A DNA stretch of 64,000 bases from Strigamia acuminata (GCA_949358305.1 OX442314.1:31231118-31295117); one strand, 5' to 3'; positions 1-10,192 are shown, numbered from the stretch's first letter. The notes: generated from the letters alone by a model not told the origin. Numbers and translations: made by a program.

Positions 1-432
1 AAATAATGTACCTCCCAACAACAGCTGTCTAGCAGTGAAAGACGCGACTAAACCAAACCCAAACAACATTATTGATGAATTAATTCGAGTGCGATTCGAT
101 TAACCACCTGCTTACCAGTTGAGTTCCGATTGGAAATTTAATGTTTCATTGTTTTCTCATCGCTTATCATTTGCGTCGTTTTGTATGTTGTACTTTTCCG
201 GATAGGTGCAACCAGCGTGTTATTATATTCTGAATCTAATGGTCAACCAATCGATAATGTTTTTATTTCATATGCTTGTTACGGTTAGCGGTAGCTTAGC
301 CCAGATGGTTTCTAAAAATTGCTTTTTTAGAGCTGTGGTTTTGAAGAAATCATCGCAGTCTTTTTGTTCCTCCTCGGTGGCCGGAAACTAAGAGCGGCGA
401 CCATAAAGGCTCTCCTTGCTGTCAAAGACACG
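1..432. other. No gene recognised
   Basis: AT-rich unique sequence leading into the minisatellite. Only short open frames occur, and none has a recognisable domain, splice context or second copy in the window. Confidence 0.5.
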
Positions 433-2440
433 TCATCCCGTTTTAAATTGAAAACTTCCCGTTTTAAATTGAAAACTTCCCGTTTTAAATTGAAAACTTC
501 CCGTTTTAAATTGAAAACTTCCCGTTTTAAATTGAAAACTTCCCGTTTTAAATTGAAAACTTCCCGTTTTAAATTGAAAACTTCCCGTTTTAAATTGGAA
601 ACTTCCCGTTTTAAATTGAAAACTTCCCGTTTTAAATTGGAAACTTCCCGTTTTAAATTGGAAACTTCCCGTTTTAAATTGGAAACTTCCCGTTTTAAAT
701 TGGAAACTTCCCGTTTTAAATTGGAAACTTCCCGTTTTAAATTGGAAACTTCCCGTTTTAAATTGAAAACTTCCCGTTTTAAATTGGAAACTTCCCGTTT
801 TAAATTGAAAACTTCCCGTTTTAAATTGGAAACTTCCCGTTTTAAATTGGAAACTTCCCGTTTTAAATTGGAAACTTCCCGTTTTAAATTGAAAACTTCC
901 CGTTTTAAATTGGAAACTTCCCGTTTTAAATTGGAAACTTCCCGTTTTAAATTGGAAACTTCCCGTTTTAAATTGAAAACTTCCCGTTTTAAATTGGAAA
1001 CTTCCCGTTTTAAATTGAAAACTTCCCGTTTTAAATTGAAAACTTCCCGTTTTAAATTGAAAACTTCCCGTTTTAAATTGAAAACTTCCCGTTTTAAATT
1101 GAAAACTTCCCGTTTTAAATTGAAAACTTCCCGTTTTAAATTGAAAACTTCCCGTTTTAAATTGAAAACTTCCCGTTTTAAATTGAAAACTTCCCGTTTT
1201 AAATTGAAAACTTCCCGTTTTAAATTGAAAACTTCCCGTTTTAAATTGAAAACTTCCCGTTTTAAATTGAAAACTTCCCGTTTTAAATTGAAAACTTCCC
1301 GTTTTAAATTGAAAACTTCCCGTTTTAAATTGAAAACTTCCCGTTTTAAATTGAAAACTTCCCGTTTTAAATTGAAAACTTCCCGTTTTAAATTGAAAAC
1401 TTCCCGTTTTAAATTGAAAACTTCCCGTTTTAAATTGAAAACTTCCCGTTTTAAATTGAAAACTTCCCGTTTTAAATTGAAAACTTCCCGTTTTAAATTG
1501 AAAACTTCCCGTTTTAAATTGAAAACTTCCCGTTTTAAATTGAAAACTTCCCGTTTTAAATTGAAAACTTCCCGTTTTAAATTGAAAACTTCCCGTTTTA
1601 AATTGAAAACTTCCCGTTTTAAATTGAAAACTTCCCGTTTTAAATTGAAAACTTCCCGTTTTAAATTGAAAACTTCCCGTTTTAAATTGAAAACTTCCCG
1701 TTTTAAATTGAAAACTTCCCGTTTTAAATTGAAAACTTCCCGTTTTAAATTGAAAACTTCCCGTTTTAAATTGAAAACTTCCCGTTTTAAATTGAAAACT
1801 TCCCGTTTTAAATTGAAAACTTCCCGTTTTAAATTGAAAACTTCCCGTTTTAAATTGAAAACTTCCCGTTTTAAATTGAAAACTTCCCGTTTTAAATTGA
1901 AAACTTCCCGTTTTAAATTGAAAACTTCCCGTTTTAAATTGAAAACTTCCCGTTTTAAATTGAAAACTTCCCGTTTTAAATTGAAAACTTCCCGTTTTAA
2001 ATTGAAAACTTCCCGTTTTAAATTGAAAACTTCCCGTTTTAAATTGAAAACTTCCCGTTTTAAATTGAAAACTTCCCGTTTTAAATTGAAAACTTCCCGT
2101 TTTAAATTGAAAACTTCCCGTTTTAAATTGAAAACTTCCCGTTTTAAATTGAAAACTTCCCGTTTTAAATTGAAAACTTCCCGTTTTAAATTGAAAACTT
2201 CCCGTTTTAAATTGAAAACTTCCCGTTTTAAATTGAAAACTTCCCGTTTTAAATTGAAAACTTCCCGTTTTAAATTGAAAACTTCCCGTTTTAAATTGAA
2301 AACTTCCCGTTTTAAATTGAAAACTTCCCGTTTTAAATTGAAAACTTCCCGTTTTAAATTGAAAACTTCCCGTTTTAAATTGAAAACTTCCCCGTTTTAA
2401 ATTGAAAACTTTCCGTGTTACATTGAAAACTTCTCAGTTT
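433..2440. repeat. 21-bp minisatellite, ~94 units
   Basis: Tandem array of a 21-bp unit with core TTTTAAATTGAAAAC. Some early units carry GGAAAC in place of GAAAAC. These variants are confined roughly to units 8-27; later units are essentially identical to one another until about 2390, where the array degrades over three imperfect units. Because 21 is divisible by three and the unit has no stop in one frame, the array reads through as a heptapeptide repeat (TSRFKLK/E). I see no start context or non-repeat domain, so I treat it as satellite DNA and not as a protein gene. Homogeneity on one side and variants on the other suggest recent unequal exchange or slippage on the right. Confidence 0.95.
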
Positions 2441-2640
2441 AGAGCGCAGATAAACATGATTAGAATTCAAATAAAATTACAAACGGAATCTCTGCCTGAG
2501 TATTGGTCTAGGGTTGCACTATTGAAAACATTCACTCAATCATGTCTTTTCTTGTCGAATGCTATTTTCTTTGAAATTCCTTTCTTCGTTTTCCCTGGCA
2601 ATATAATGGAGTTTAAAAATTAGTTTAATTTAGCTTTTAC
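2441..2640. other. No gene recognised
   Basis: Short AT-rich stretch after the minisatellite. A 73-codon open frame overlaps the decaying repeat but has no supporting feature. Confidence 0.4.
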
Positions 2641-3090
2641 AGTGGGGGAGCAGATTAACAAACGCGATATGTAATGGGTAATAATGAATAACCCACACAT
2701 GATAAAAATCATGCCTCTGCTTATTGTTTCTATCAAATGAAATAATGCTAGAAAATGTCGAGAGACCAGTCAGAATACCAATAACTGATCCAATATCGGA
2801 AATTAGTTTTCTCAGAGGTACCATTGTAAAGTATGCATTGGTTATGTAACTAGGTATACTCAGATATTTTATATGTAGGGTTTTTCTAAGCCGTAGCAAA
2901 TCTACCTGCAGGCATGTCCCTTTTTAAATTGTAGTTCGATTGCTCCTTTCAGGATGCATGAGCTTCAATGCCAATGTCCAATCTTTCAAGAAATGACCAG
3001 TGGCTGTAGTGTTGTAATAAACCTTTATTTTGGTTTCCATCGGCTGTAGTTGTCATAGTTCAACAAATTACTTTAACAAATTACTTTCTT
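2640..3090 (-). repeat. Dispersed block M, copy 1 (with short ORF)
   Basis: This block recurs at about 11140-11530 in the same orientation. Both copies keep an open - strand frame (here about 2630-2899) with the shared segment FTMVPLRKL and a hydrophobic GSVIGILTG stretch, followed by a shared non-coding tail containing ATTACTTT. Conservation of the frame across diverged copies suggests a former coding segment of a mobile element. I do not recognise the family; the Gly/Ile-rich stretch after basic residues only superficially resembles a viral fusion peptide. Confidence 0.5.
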
Positions 3091-3207
3091 TTAAAAATAT
3101 GTAAGCAGATGGAAAAGATCTAACACTTGGTGAATAAGCTGCTGGACATGTGATATCATGAATAGTGAATTATGAAATATAATAAATATTTGCCCAAATC
3201 ATTTTTA

Positions 3208-3405
3208 TCATTTATCATAATGGCCAGCATGATGGCGTGTGAAATCACACAGGGAAACGAATAAAATTGTGAAAACTGTCAAACAACTCGGGAGAAATAA
3301 ATCACAAACTTCTCCAGCGATTGATGTTATTGATGACATTGAATTTGAGTTTGTAAAGTCTGTAAGTTGGTGGAAGGGCATCCTGAGGCAATAATACGAT
3401 GCCAT
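3208..3405 (-). CDS. Leader ORF 'MASYYCLRMP', copy 1
   Basis: Short - strand ORF of about 65 codons with a true ATG, beginning MASYYCLRMP. The same N-terminus and its upstream sequence recur at about 4655 and, as MANYYFLRMP, near 9480, but the protein downstream differs in each copy. A hydrophobic segment (CLTVFTILFVSLC) near the C-terminus could be a membrane helix. Its start lies about 200 bp from the + strand ORF at 3608, so the interval looks like a shared divergent promoter. Function unknown. Confidence 0.3.
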   Translation of the reverse strand: MASYYCLRMPFHQLTDFTNSNSMSSITSIAGEVCDLFLPSCLTVFTILFVSLCDFTRHHAGHYDK

Positions 3406-3832
3406 GTTTTCTTTGCGAACAAGATGTTGTTTTCCTAAAAGGCACTGGCTTTTTATTGAAAAACATAGATTATAAACATCTAAACTTGACATTCATTTTT
3501 TCCAAACGTGACATTCGGAATGATACCGAGTAATCTATTGTGGGGATGTATTATTTTTATAGACCCAGATTTAGATTTCAAAGAAAAATTAAAAAATTTC
3601 CAGGTTAATGTTACTATATTTTCCAATGGCTGAAATGGACCTGGCTATGATGGAGGGGGTTAGGATGGGATTATCTCCCTTCTCTCTTTACTTCCTTGTA
3701 TCAAATCCCACTACTTTTTTTATCAACAAGCATTTTCATTTTTTAATTGACAAAATGGATGTGGTTCTAAACATTGAAAATGATGTTACAACAATGCAAC
3801 AAAACTTGCAGGCTGCTGTTGCAATAATGCTT
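3360..3832. repeat. Dispersed block A, copy 1 (divergent promoter)
   Basis: About 470 bp that recurs at 4630-5125 with a few per cent divergence. It spans the start of the - strand MASYYCLRMP ORF, about 200 bp of AT-rich intergenic sequence, and the start of a + strand ORF. The flanks of the two copies are unrelated. Confidence 0.75.
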
Positions 3833-3868
3833 GAATTTAATGTATTTTTTCACTTGAATGACACTTGA
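3608..3868 (+). CDS. Block A + strand ORF, copy 1
   Basis: ATG-initiated 86-codon ORF. The conserved part in both copies includes MDVVLNIENDV followed by TMQQN.QAA.AIM, which is heptad-like and could form a short coiled coil. This copy runs into a 30-bp tandem repeat and stops. The second copy (about 5047-5238) continues differently. Function unknown. Confidence 0.3.
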   Translation: MLLYFPMAEMDLAMMEGVRMGLSPFSLYFLVSNPTTFFINKHFHFLIDKMDVVLNIENDVTTMQQNLQAAVAIMLEFNVFFHLNDT

Positions 3869-3975
3869 AAACACTTTTTTCACTTGAATGACACTTGAAA
3901 ACACTTTTTTCACTTGAATGACACTTGAAAACACTTTTTTCACTTGAATTCACTTAAAAAAGTCTTTTTTCAATT
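3850..3975. repeat. 30-bp tandem repeat
   Basis: About 3.5 units of a 30-bp repeat with core GACACTTGAAAACAC followed by a T run. Related degenerate units occur at about 31245-31330 at the equivalent place next to the second helical-repeat gene, so the array belongs to a duplicated block. Confidence 0.85.
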
Positions 3976-3999
3976 GAAATCACATTTTTTATTATTTCG

Positions 4000-4345
4000 T
4001 TTACATAATTTTGACTTAAAATTTAAAACTTACATGGGTGGAGAAGTCAAATAACATGTTTCTTAATGAATGGAGTAATCAGCAAACACTTTGAGTGGAA
4101 TTGTTATGTATTTAATCAGGTTTACAAGCATCGCCGGGATGGTAAAGAAAAGTCTTTCACCGATTGGTGACTGACCTTCAGAACAGAAGTGCTCCAATAA
4201 ATTCCAAGTAGCCTTCTGCATCCTCCAAACTGCAAACTGCATTTGGAAATAGATGTGACAGGTGTTTCTCGTCGATTATTTCCATCAATGGAATGTAGGT
4301 ATTTCTAAGAATGCCGATCTTTGACACAATTTCTATCGCATTCTC
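4000..4345 (-). pseudogene. Helical-repeat protein, C-terminal fragment 1
   Basis: The - strand frame from about 4345 to 4178 matches the C-terminal half of the gene at 31431-31763, sharing ILRNTYIPLME and then NAVCSLEDAEGYL. The non-coding sequence beyond the stop (to about 4010) also matches 31341-31430. The fragment is joined at its N-terminal side to the unrelated block shared with 6012-6170, so it is a rearranged piece. The fold looks all-helical; family unknown. Confidence 0.55.
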
Positions 4346-4349
4346 TAGG

Positions 4350-4610
4350 TTAGGTTGCCTCCTGCCATGTGCGACGCTGGAGGCCTGGTGGGAGTTCCGG
4401 GACGTCGATGAGACGAACTCTGTCGTCCTGGTCTGCCGTTTCTCCTGCCCTCCATTCCACCATACCAATGATCTCCTTCTTGTCAATAAGAGGACGCACT
4501 GTGTGGGCCCCCCAGTGGAAGGCCAAGTTGGCTGCGCGTTTTCCCAACCATCGCCCGAAACAACGTGGACAAACCGATTCCGTCCAATTCAATCCATTCA
4601 CGCCCAACAC
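4350..4610 (-). pseudogene. Unknown protein block R, copy 1
   Basis: Open - strand frame sharing RPLIDKKEIIGMV, then WRAGETADQDDRVRLIDV and PELPP, with the frame at 5964-6164. Nucleotide changes between the two copies mostly keep the protein. Upstream residues include CPRCFGRWLGKRAAN, a possible half zinc site. I do not recognise the domain. It abuts the helical-repeat fragment and block A, indicating rearrangement. Confidence 0.4.
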
Positions 4611-4629
4611 CGATCATCCGAAGTTGGTG

Positions 4630-5125
4630 GGCGGCATCCTGAGGCAATAATACGATGCCATGTTTTCCTTGCAAACAAGATGTTATGTTTTCCTAAAAGG
4701 CACTGGCTTTTTATTGAAAAACATAGATTATAAACATCTAAACTTGACATTCATTTTTTCCAAACGTGACATTCGGAATGATACCGAGTAATCTATTGTG
4801 GGGATGTATTATTTTTATAGATCCAGATTTAGATTTCAAAGAAAAATTAAAAAAAATTGAGATGAAATTGTAAAAAAAATTAAAAAATTTCCAGGTTAAT
4901 GTTACTTTTTTTTCCAATGGCTGAAATGGATCTGGCTATGATGGAGGGGATTAGTATGGGATTATCTCCCTTCTTCCTTTACTTCCTTGTATCAAATCCC
5001 ACTACTTTTTTTTATCAACAAGCATTTTCATTTTTTACTTGACAAAATGGATGTGGTTCTAAACATTGAAAATGATGTTATAACAATGCAACAAAACTCG
5101 CAGGCTGCTATTGCAATAATGCAAC
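4630..5125. repeat. Dispersed block A, copy 2
   Basis: Second copy of the divergent block at 3360-3832, with the same - strand start (about 4655) and + strand ORF start. A small extra A-rich segment is present at about 4845-4885. On the + side the ORF continues to 5238 with a short internal repeat giving YTGYTGYT. Confidence 0.75.
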
Positions 5126-5601
5126 AAACCACGGAGCGTGCTGTTCGGTCAAATAAGGTTTATACAGGTTATACAGGTTATACAGATCAATTATGCTCGT
5201 TGTTAAACCTTCAAGCACGCGAACAAGCGGCTCATTAATGAGCACTGGCCGCGGCCCGACCACTGTCCCAAGCATGGCCATTGCCTTGCGCGCTGCCAGT
5301 GCAGCATTTCGCTGGTGGATTATTACGACACCTAATAATATGTCTGCTTCAGTCAGTGTGAATAAGTCCTCCGCGGTGAGCTGAGGATATTCTGGAAGCG
5401 GTGGCGGTGGTGGTGGTGATGGTGGCAGTGGCGGTTCCATGTTGCTCTCCTGTGGATGTGGTTGTGGCAGCAGTGGTGGCGGCTCCACCTGTTCTTCTTC
5501 TTGCATTACGGCGGAACGGGCTATGGCGCGATGCTCTTCGTTGTTGCATAAAAATCTTCTTCATCCAACTTGTACTCATGTGGCTCGGAATTTGAAGTCA
5601 T
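5108..5601 (-). pseudogene. Gene Y, copy 1 (Pro-rich)
   Basis: The - strand frame from the ATG at 5601 begins MTSNS.PHEYKLDEEDFYAT, the same start as gene Y copy 2 at 8929. It then meets a stop, and a shifted frame continues as a Glu/Pro-rich segment followed by a folded-looking region (LTAEDLFTLTEADILLGVV). It starts 12 nt after the stop of gene X, a compact arrangement also seen in copy 2. Function unknown; broken by a stop and a frameshift. Confidence 0.45.
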
Positions 5602-5613
5602 TTTGATCTTGAA

Positions 5614-5869
5614 TTAAGAAAGATTATTTTCTACTCTCTTCAATTTGTGATAATGGCAAAATTCCAAGAGATTAGCTTCTAATTCTTCTGCTCGTTTCTA
5701 TTTTTCCAGTTGGGGAAAAATATGGAATTCTGTCCTTCGTATGAATGCCTTTATCATTGATCTCCATGATTCTACAGGACCATGTTTTTAAGAGTATAGA
5801 CGCTAATGTCTCTAGCTTTTTCTGTCTTTCTTCTAAGGTTTTACCATCTACTTCTAACTAAAATTCCAT
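5614..5869 (-). pseudogene. Gene X, copy 1
   Basis: - strand coding remnant conserved at 8942-9183 and about 22141-22358. Shared segments are LEVDGKTLEERQKKLETLA, then GIHT.D.IPYFS and LLEFCH. The charged, Leu-spaced sequence suggests helices or a coiled coil. This copy has a stop at codon 4 and a one-base frameshift two-thirds along. Its stop lies 12 nt before gene Y. Family unknown. Confidence 0.5.
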
Positions 5870-5963
5870 GTTATCAAAAAATAACAAAAATATGAGCGTG
5901 GTTGTGTAGGGCAAAAAATAGCCAACCACACAAAGGAATAGAGTTTGACATTTTAAACTATTT

Positions 5964-6361
5964 TTAAACTATTTTTAACAAAAATCGTTCGGCGAACGCC
6001 GCCAACTCCGTCTTGAAACTTGCCTCCCGCCATGTGCGACGCTGGAGGTCTGGTGGGAGTTCCGGGACGTCGATGAGACGAACTCTGTCGTCCTGGTCTG
6101 CCGTTTCTCCCGCCCTCCATGCCACCATACCAATAATCTCCTTCTTGTCAATAAGAGGACGCACTGTGTGGGATACCTCTGAATCTGTGATTGAAGGCGT
6201 ATATTGTAATCTTCATTTTCATTACGCCTTGCTGCATTTTGTTGATGTCCCTGTACTCTGGCAACGGGCACATCTTGTCTTGATGACGGACCTGGACGAA
6301 TTTTATCACCATCATCGTCATTTTGCTTACGTTTATTGTTTGGTGCACTCTCTCGATCCAT
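5964..6361 (-). pseudogene. Unknown protein block R, copy 2
   Basis: A basic, Asn/Asp-rich N-terminal segment starting at the ATG at 6361 (MDRESAPNNKRKQNDDDGDK) is followed, after a frame change, by the RPLIDKKEIIGMV block shared with 4350-4610. It ends in an additional helical tail (ELAAFAERFLL). It looks like a small nucleic-acid-binding or virion-type protein by composition only. Function unknown. Confidence 0.35.
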
Positions 6362-6399
6362 TTTCTTTGCTTTGCTTTTTTCTTTGATGTAAAAAGTCG

Positions 6400-6870
6400 G
6401 TATCAGTTGGTGTTTTCCGCTTTTGTTTAATTACCCTGGACGATAAGAAACGATAAGAAACTTATGGGTATACAGCCAACTTAACGGTATTTAACTGTAT
6501 TTCAGGCCTTCCACTCTAGATTCCCACAGGAAATAATTAGAGTCGTTTAGCGGTTCGATGCTCGCCAGGTGTATTATCAAATTACTTACCTGCAACTGCT
6601 ATATATATCGTCTAACGGTGCATCATTGTGCTGACATTTTCTTCTATTGAATAACTAAATAAAATTGAAATAAGATTTTTATTTAATTTTTTAAACAAAC
6701 AATGTTACCTTCACTCTATTGTGCAGTTTCTCTCGGCTTGAATTATTGATCGACATATCTGGACGTTGCTCATATCCTTTTTTTTACTTTAACCACTACA
6801 AAGTGCCGAATAGCTCTTGTCGAAGGCAAACAAAGCCAAGAATTAATCAAGTTGAGGTTAGAACTGGCAT
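6400..6870. other. No gene recognised
   Basis: AT-rich sequence with no conserved frame, tandem repeat or long inverted repeat that I can support. Confidence 0.4.
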
Positions 6871-6879
6871 CAAATCTCT

Positions 6880-7167
6880 ACCCATTTGAATATATCTGGA
6901 AAGTGAAGAAGTTTGCAAACCGTCAAGCTCAGGCAAAATGGCTATAAAATGCGACTAGAACTTTGTCTAAATGTTAATAGTACTGGGATGGGTATGCATT
7001 TAAGGATTTATCTTCACGTGGTGAAAGGTCCGAACGATGCAATTCTTAAGTGGCCCATTGAGTATTCTGTAAAATTTAGTGTGTTTGATCAGTTGGGACA
7101 TAAGGATCATCATCTTCTCCAGTTTCTTGGAGGAACTTCAGGAAAGGTGATCACTTTTACCCAATAA
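6880..7167 (+). pseudogene. TRAF-type MATH domain fragment
   Basis: The reading begins with an IWKV...FANRQAQAK segment in one frame and continues, after a shift and a small deletion, as GYKMRLELCLNVNSTGMGMH, then IYLHVVKGPNDAILKWPI and VKFSVFDQ. This is the core of the TRAF MATH domain, in which GYK(L/M)...LN..G.G.GTHLS and V.(K/R)G..DA.L.WPF are family hallmarks. The domain's first and last strands and all TRAF RING/zinc-finger regions are missing. I infer a host TRAF pseudogene or captured fragment. Confidence 0.7.
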
Positions 7168-7169
7168 AA

Positions 7170-7650
7170 AGGGTCTAAACATGGAATTTACATCAAGTGT
7201 CTTACCTTGATTTGAAGTAATTTGGTGGTCTACAAATCCAACTGTATTTTCCAGGATTCATTTTCCTTGGCAAACAGGACAGCACATGTTGGATGGTTGA
7301 GAGCAGACTGAGAAGCAAAAGCAACTTTTTTCCACGGAATGATGTCACTTCCTGCACTCACTTTGAAAACAAGGTGTCCCATTGCTAGCCAAGACAATGG
7401 GGATCGAAGTCCAATGGAGACTCATCTCAAATCCAAAAATAGACTCAGTGTTTATCACAAGAATATTTTCTCACACATTAAATATAACTATTTAGAAGTT
7501 TTAATAAACTATTTACTGACACTAAAATCTCACTTAAAAATTAACTTTTCCAGTAAAAAATTGGCACAACGGATGGACAACGCTCATGTACATGAAGGGC
7601 AGCTTCTCTTTATTTCATCCATTTGCTGAAACTCAACTTATTCTTCCGTG
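7170..7650. other. No gene recognised
   Basis: AT-rich. A 96-codon + frame at 7339-7629 has no recognisable content. Confidence 0.4.
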
Positions 7651-7811
7651 TACACTAGGGGCAATGCCTTGTCTTTTGGCTTTGCTGCCACAATAGGTGA
7701 ATCCTTTGGCTTGAAGCCTCTTCTTTTTTTCCCTCAGTTTCCATTGTTGGTAGGGAAAGAGGAGGGGATGAAACGTTTACAGTAGGCGCAACAATCTTCC
7801 CTTTGACTTCA

Positions 7812-8063
7812 TTACTTACCGGTAATCCCTTTAATATTATTAAATTTTTTGGTCTTTCCATGCTTTCTTGTTGCTGGTAGAACAATCACAAGTGAATCCA
7901 CTGACTTCTGCCCCAACATGGTGTAATTGTATGATGACTTGCAGTAAATATTTTGGTGAAACATCACCTGGTGTGGCATTTTGTGAAGCAAAATGCAGCC
8001 ACTGGTTGCTGACACTCTGTGTTTAGACAGACAAAAATAAATACTAATGCATGATTGGCATAC
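7812..8063 (-). pseudogene. P-element-like transposase fragment, copy 1
   Basis: Homologous at nucleotide level to 13220-13460, the RNase-H-like region of a THAP/P-element-superfamily transposase. This copy is frameshifted. It is interrupted at its N-terminal side by the small foldback element at 8064-8182, which is absent from the other copy. Confidence 0.55.
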
Positions 8064-8182
8064 TAGGCATGAGAATGGGACCGGGATAGACCCGGTCCTG
8101 GTCCCACAGCGGGACACGGGACAGGTCGGGGCCTGAAATATTCTAAATTGTGGGACACGGGACGGGTTCCGTTCTCATGCCT
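8064..8182. mobile_element. Small foldback MITE
   Basis: Terminal inverted repeats TAGGCATGAGAA / TTCTCATGCCTA flank a GC-rich interior with GGGACACGGGAC repeats. The paralogous sequence at about 13440-13465 runs straight through (ATGATTGGCATATTC), giving an approximate empty site. The class is uncertain; the TA at each end would fit a TA-target element. Confidence 0.65.
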
Positions 8183-8301
8183 ATTAAATACGTTTCAGGA
8201 ATACATCAAACTAAGTATTGATAGTAATAATTACAGCAAATTTGTATGAAAAAAATATTAAGATAACATGCAATTTAAAGAAAAGGCTAAAATGAATTCT
8301 T

Positions 8302-8585
8302 TACTCCAGAATGCCCAATCCTTGGCTCATCTCGAAGCCTTCGTCTTTATCATCAATGCAGGATTTCGTTCTCTTGATCAACGGTTCATCTTTGATTTTG
8401 TATGGTCTGCCTCTCTTCTTCTCCAATGCTGGAGTTTTTTCTTCTGGCTTTGACTTCTTAAACTTTATCGCTTGTTTGGAAACAGCTTCCTAAACCTTGT
8501 TGTATTTCTTTTCAGCTAAAAGCTGAGTTAACTTAACTCCAACTGATGTTCAGTCGGAGTCTGACGAGCGTCTTGAACTCGTTAA
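8302..8585 (-). pseudogene. AT-hook protein fragment
   Basis: The - strand frame contains LTQLLAEKKYNKV, a stop, then a Lys/Glu-rich stretch with an AT-hook core (EKKRGRPYKIKDEP) and an acidic tail ending before a stop at about 8302. A second stop lies just upstream after SSRRSSDSD. The GRP core flanked by basic residues is the DNA minor-groove-binding AT-hook motif. The host gene is not identified; two in-frame stops indicate a pseudogene. Confidence 0.45.
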
Positions 8586-8749
8586 AGTTCAAAACGATTT
8601 GCTTTTTGTCAAACTATAACGAGAAACAAATAATATTATAATCAAATAAATAATAATAATAAAGGACTTATGCTTTTCCCAATTAAGAAGAATATGCGCC
8701 ATTCTAGCTTCTGGATTTCAATGAAGGTCCCTCTGACCAAAAGTTATGC

Positions 8750-8929
8750 TTATATTAGCCGAATCGGTTTTGCATTTTGTTGCAGCTTGCTTAATTTCTG
8801 ACCAGCACTGAACAAAACACTCCCATATGTATTCATTAAACGCCAAACCGTCCCTTCAAATTTGGTCACAGTTGCATAAAAATCTTCTTCATCCAATTTG
8901 TACTCATGTGGATGGGAATTTGAAGTCAT
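8750..8929 (-). CDS. Gene Y, copy 2
   Basis: Open frame of 59 codons starting MTSNS.PHEYKLDEEDFYAT like copy 1. It then diverges into a helical segment (FEGTVWRLMNTYGSVLF) and ends in a Lys-rich tail. The ATG is 12 nt downstream of the gene X stop. It is unbroken here. Function unknown. Confidence 0.4.
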   Translation of the reverse strand: MTSNSHPHEYKLDEEDFYATVTKFEGTVWRLMNTYGSVLFSAGQKLSKLQQNAKPIRLI

Positions 8930-8941
8930 TTTGATCTTGAA

Positions 8942-9183
8942 TTAAGAAAGATTATTTACTACTCTCTTCAATTTGTGATGATGGCAAAATTCCAAGAGAT
9001 TAGCTTCTAATTCTTCTGCACGTTTACATTTTTCCAGTTGGGAAAAATATGGAATTGTGTCCTTCGTATGAATGCCTTTATGATTCTACCGGACCATCTT
9101 TTTATGAGTATAGACGCTAATGTCTCTAGCTTTTTCTGTCTTTATTGTAAGGTTTTACTGTCTACTTCTAAATAAAATTCCAT
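8942..9183 (-). pseudogene. Gene X, copy 2
   Basis: Second copy of gene X (see 5614-5869), immediately upstream of gene Y copy 2. It has the same start ATG context and the same terminal stop. The middle is partly deleted relative to copies 1 and 3. Confidence 0.45.
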
Positions 9184-9273
9184 GTTATCAAAAAATAATA
9201 AAAACTCTACTTTATAAAACAAAACTTCTGGTCTCATCCTGATTGGCAAGGGCCTCTGATGGCTGATTCATTG

Positions 9274-9482
9274 TCAAAGATGTCGTCTCAGAAGTCGTCC
9301 GGCCCGGCAGGATCCAGAGCGGGTTGTGGAATCGAGTACCAATACCCCAACTCCTCGCTGAAATCCTGCCACTAACCCTGGTTCACGTCCGTCACCGAAA
9401 CGTATTGGTGGGTCGCAACCAGCAGAGGTTCCTCCCACACACGAACCGGAAGGCATCCTAAGAAAATAGTAATTGGCCATGT
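9274..9482 (-). CDS. Leader ORF 'MANYYFLRMP', copy 3
   Basis: About 68 codons from an ATG at 9480. The N-terminus matches the MASYYCLRMP leaders at 3405 and 4655, with conserved upstream A/T-rich leader. The remainder is GC-rich and unrelated to the other copies, so the promoter-leader has been joined to a third downstream sequence. Confidence 0.25.
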
Positions 9483-9689
9483 TTTCTTTTGTAAAGAAAA
9501 TGTTGTTTCATAAAAGGCACTGGCTTTTTTTTATTGAAAAAACATATGATAAACAGGAAGCGAGTTGATATTTCACACATGGAAATGTCACATCAGCTCC
9601 AGGAAATGTTTTTGACATTTTAAGGCACAACTTCATTTCAACCTTTAAATGAAAAGAGAAGTTTTGCAAGTTTCAGGGAGTGCGGGAGA

Positions 9690-9895
9690 AATCGAAGTCA
9701 CTTTGGATGTCGTCCATCATCTCGTTGTTGTTGAAAGCACAAAGAAACTTGGGGTCCGTTAAACTTAATACTAGGTGAACTGTCACATTTGAAAAAAGAC
9801 ATGTTGCAGGTTTTACATGCAAGTCAGGAATGAACTTTGAGACCAAAGCCGGAAACGAAAAACTGTTACGGGCAAGTTTGAACTTGTTACAAACA
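9690..9895 (-). pseudogene. Fragment of the 29.4-30.0 kb ORF
   Basis: Degraded second copy of the N-terminal part of the - strand ORF at 29358-29990, sharing FKLAR..FSFPA and a KF..PQ..LCFQ segment. It sits in the same order and orientation relative to the nuclease copy at 10193-10590, so the pair is a duplicated piece of the Polinton-like module. Confidence 0.6.
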
Positions 9896-10192
9896 CCAGA
9901 AAAATACAGGAAAGAGATAAAACGGTTACAATCGAAATTGTTTCAGAAACCATTTTTTGAAATAAAGACATTCAAGTTTCGGACAAGTTTCGGCCTGTTG
10001 CGTAACTGTAGTGAGCGCCGTCTGGTGGGTTTTTGAAGAATTAAAGGTGTAAACAGAGCAGGAAGATGCAGCCGATTAACGGTGTGATTCAGCCCGCGTG
10101 ACACTAATTTTCCTCAGTCCTTTCTTGTTTTGTTGGAAATTTTGAAAATTTGAGCATAGGTTCCCCACTCCTTCAGGGTCCAGAGTCGTTGA

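Noticed and set aside
364-2400. 678-codon open frame with a heptapeptide repeat as a real repeat protein
   Set aside because: It starts with a non-ATG codon, has no unique domain, and exists because the 21-bp satellite unit lacks stops in that frame.
433-2440. CRISPR array
   Set aside because: Units are contiguous without spacers, and the genome is eukaryotic.
2690-2899. Viral fusion peptide in PLRKLISDIGSVIGILTG
   Set aside because: Only a short basic-then-Gly/Ile stretch; no envelope context, no cysteines or transmembrane anchor around it.
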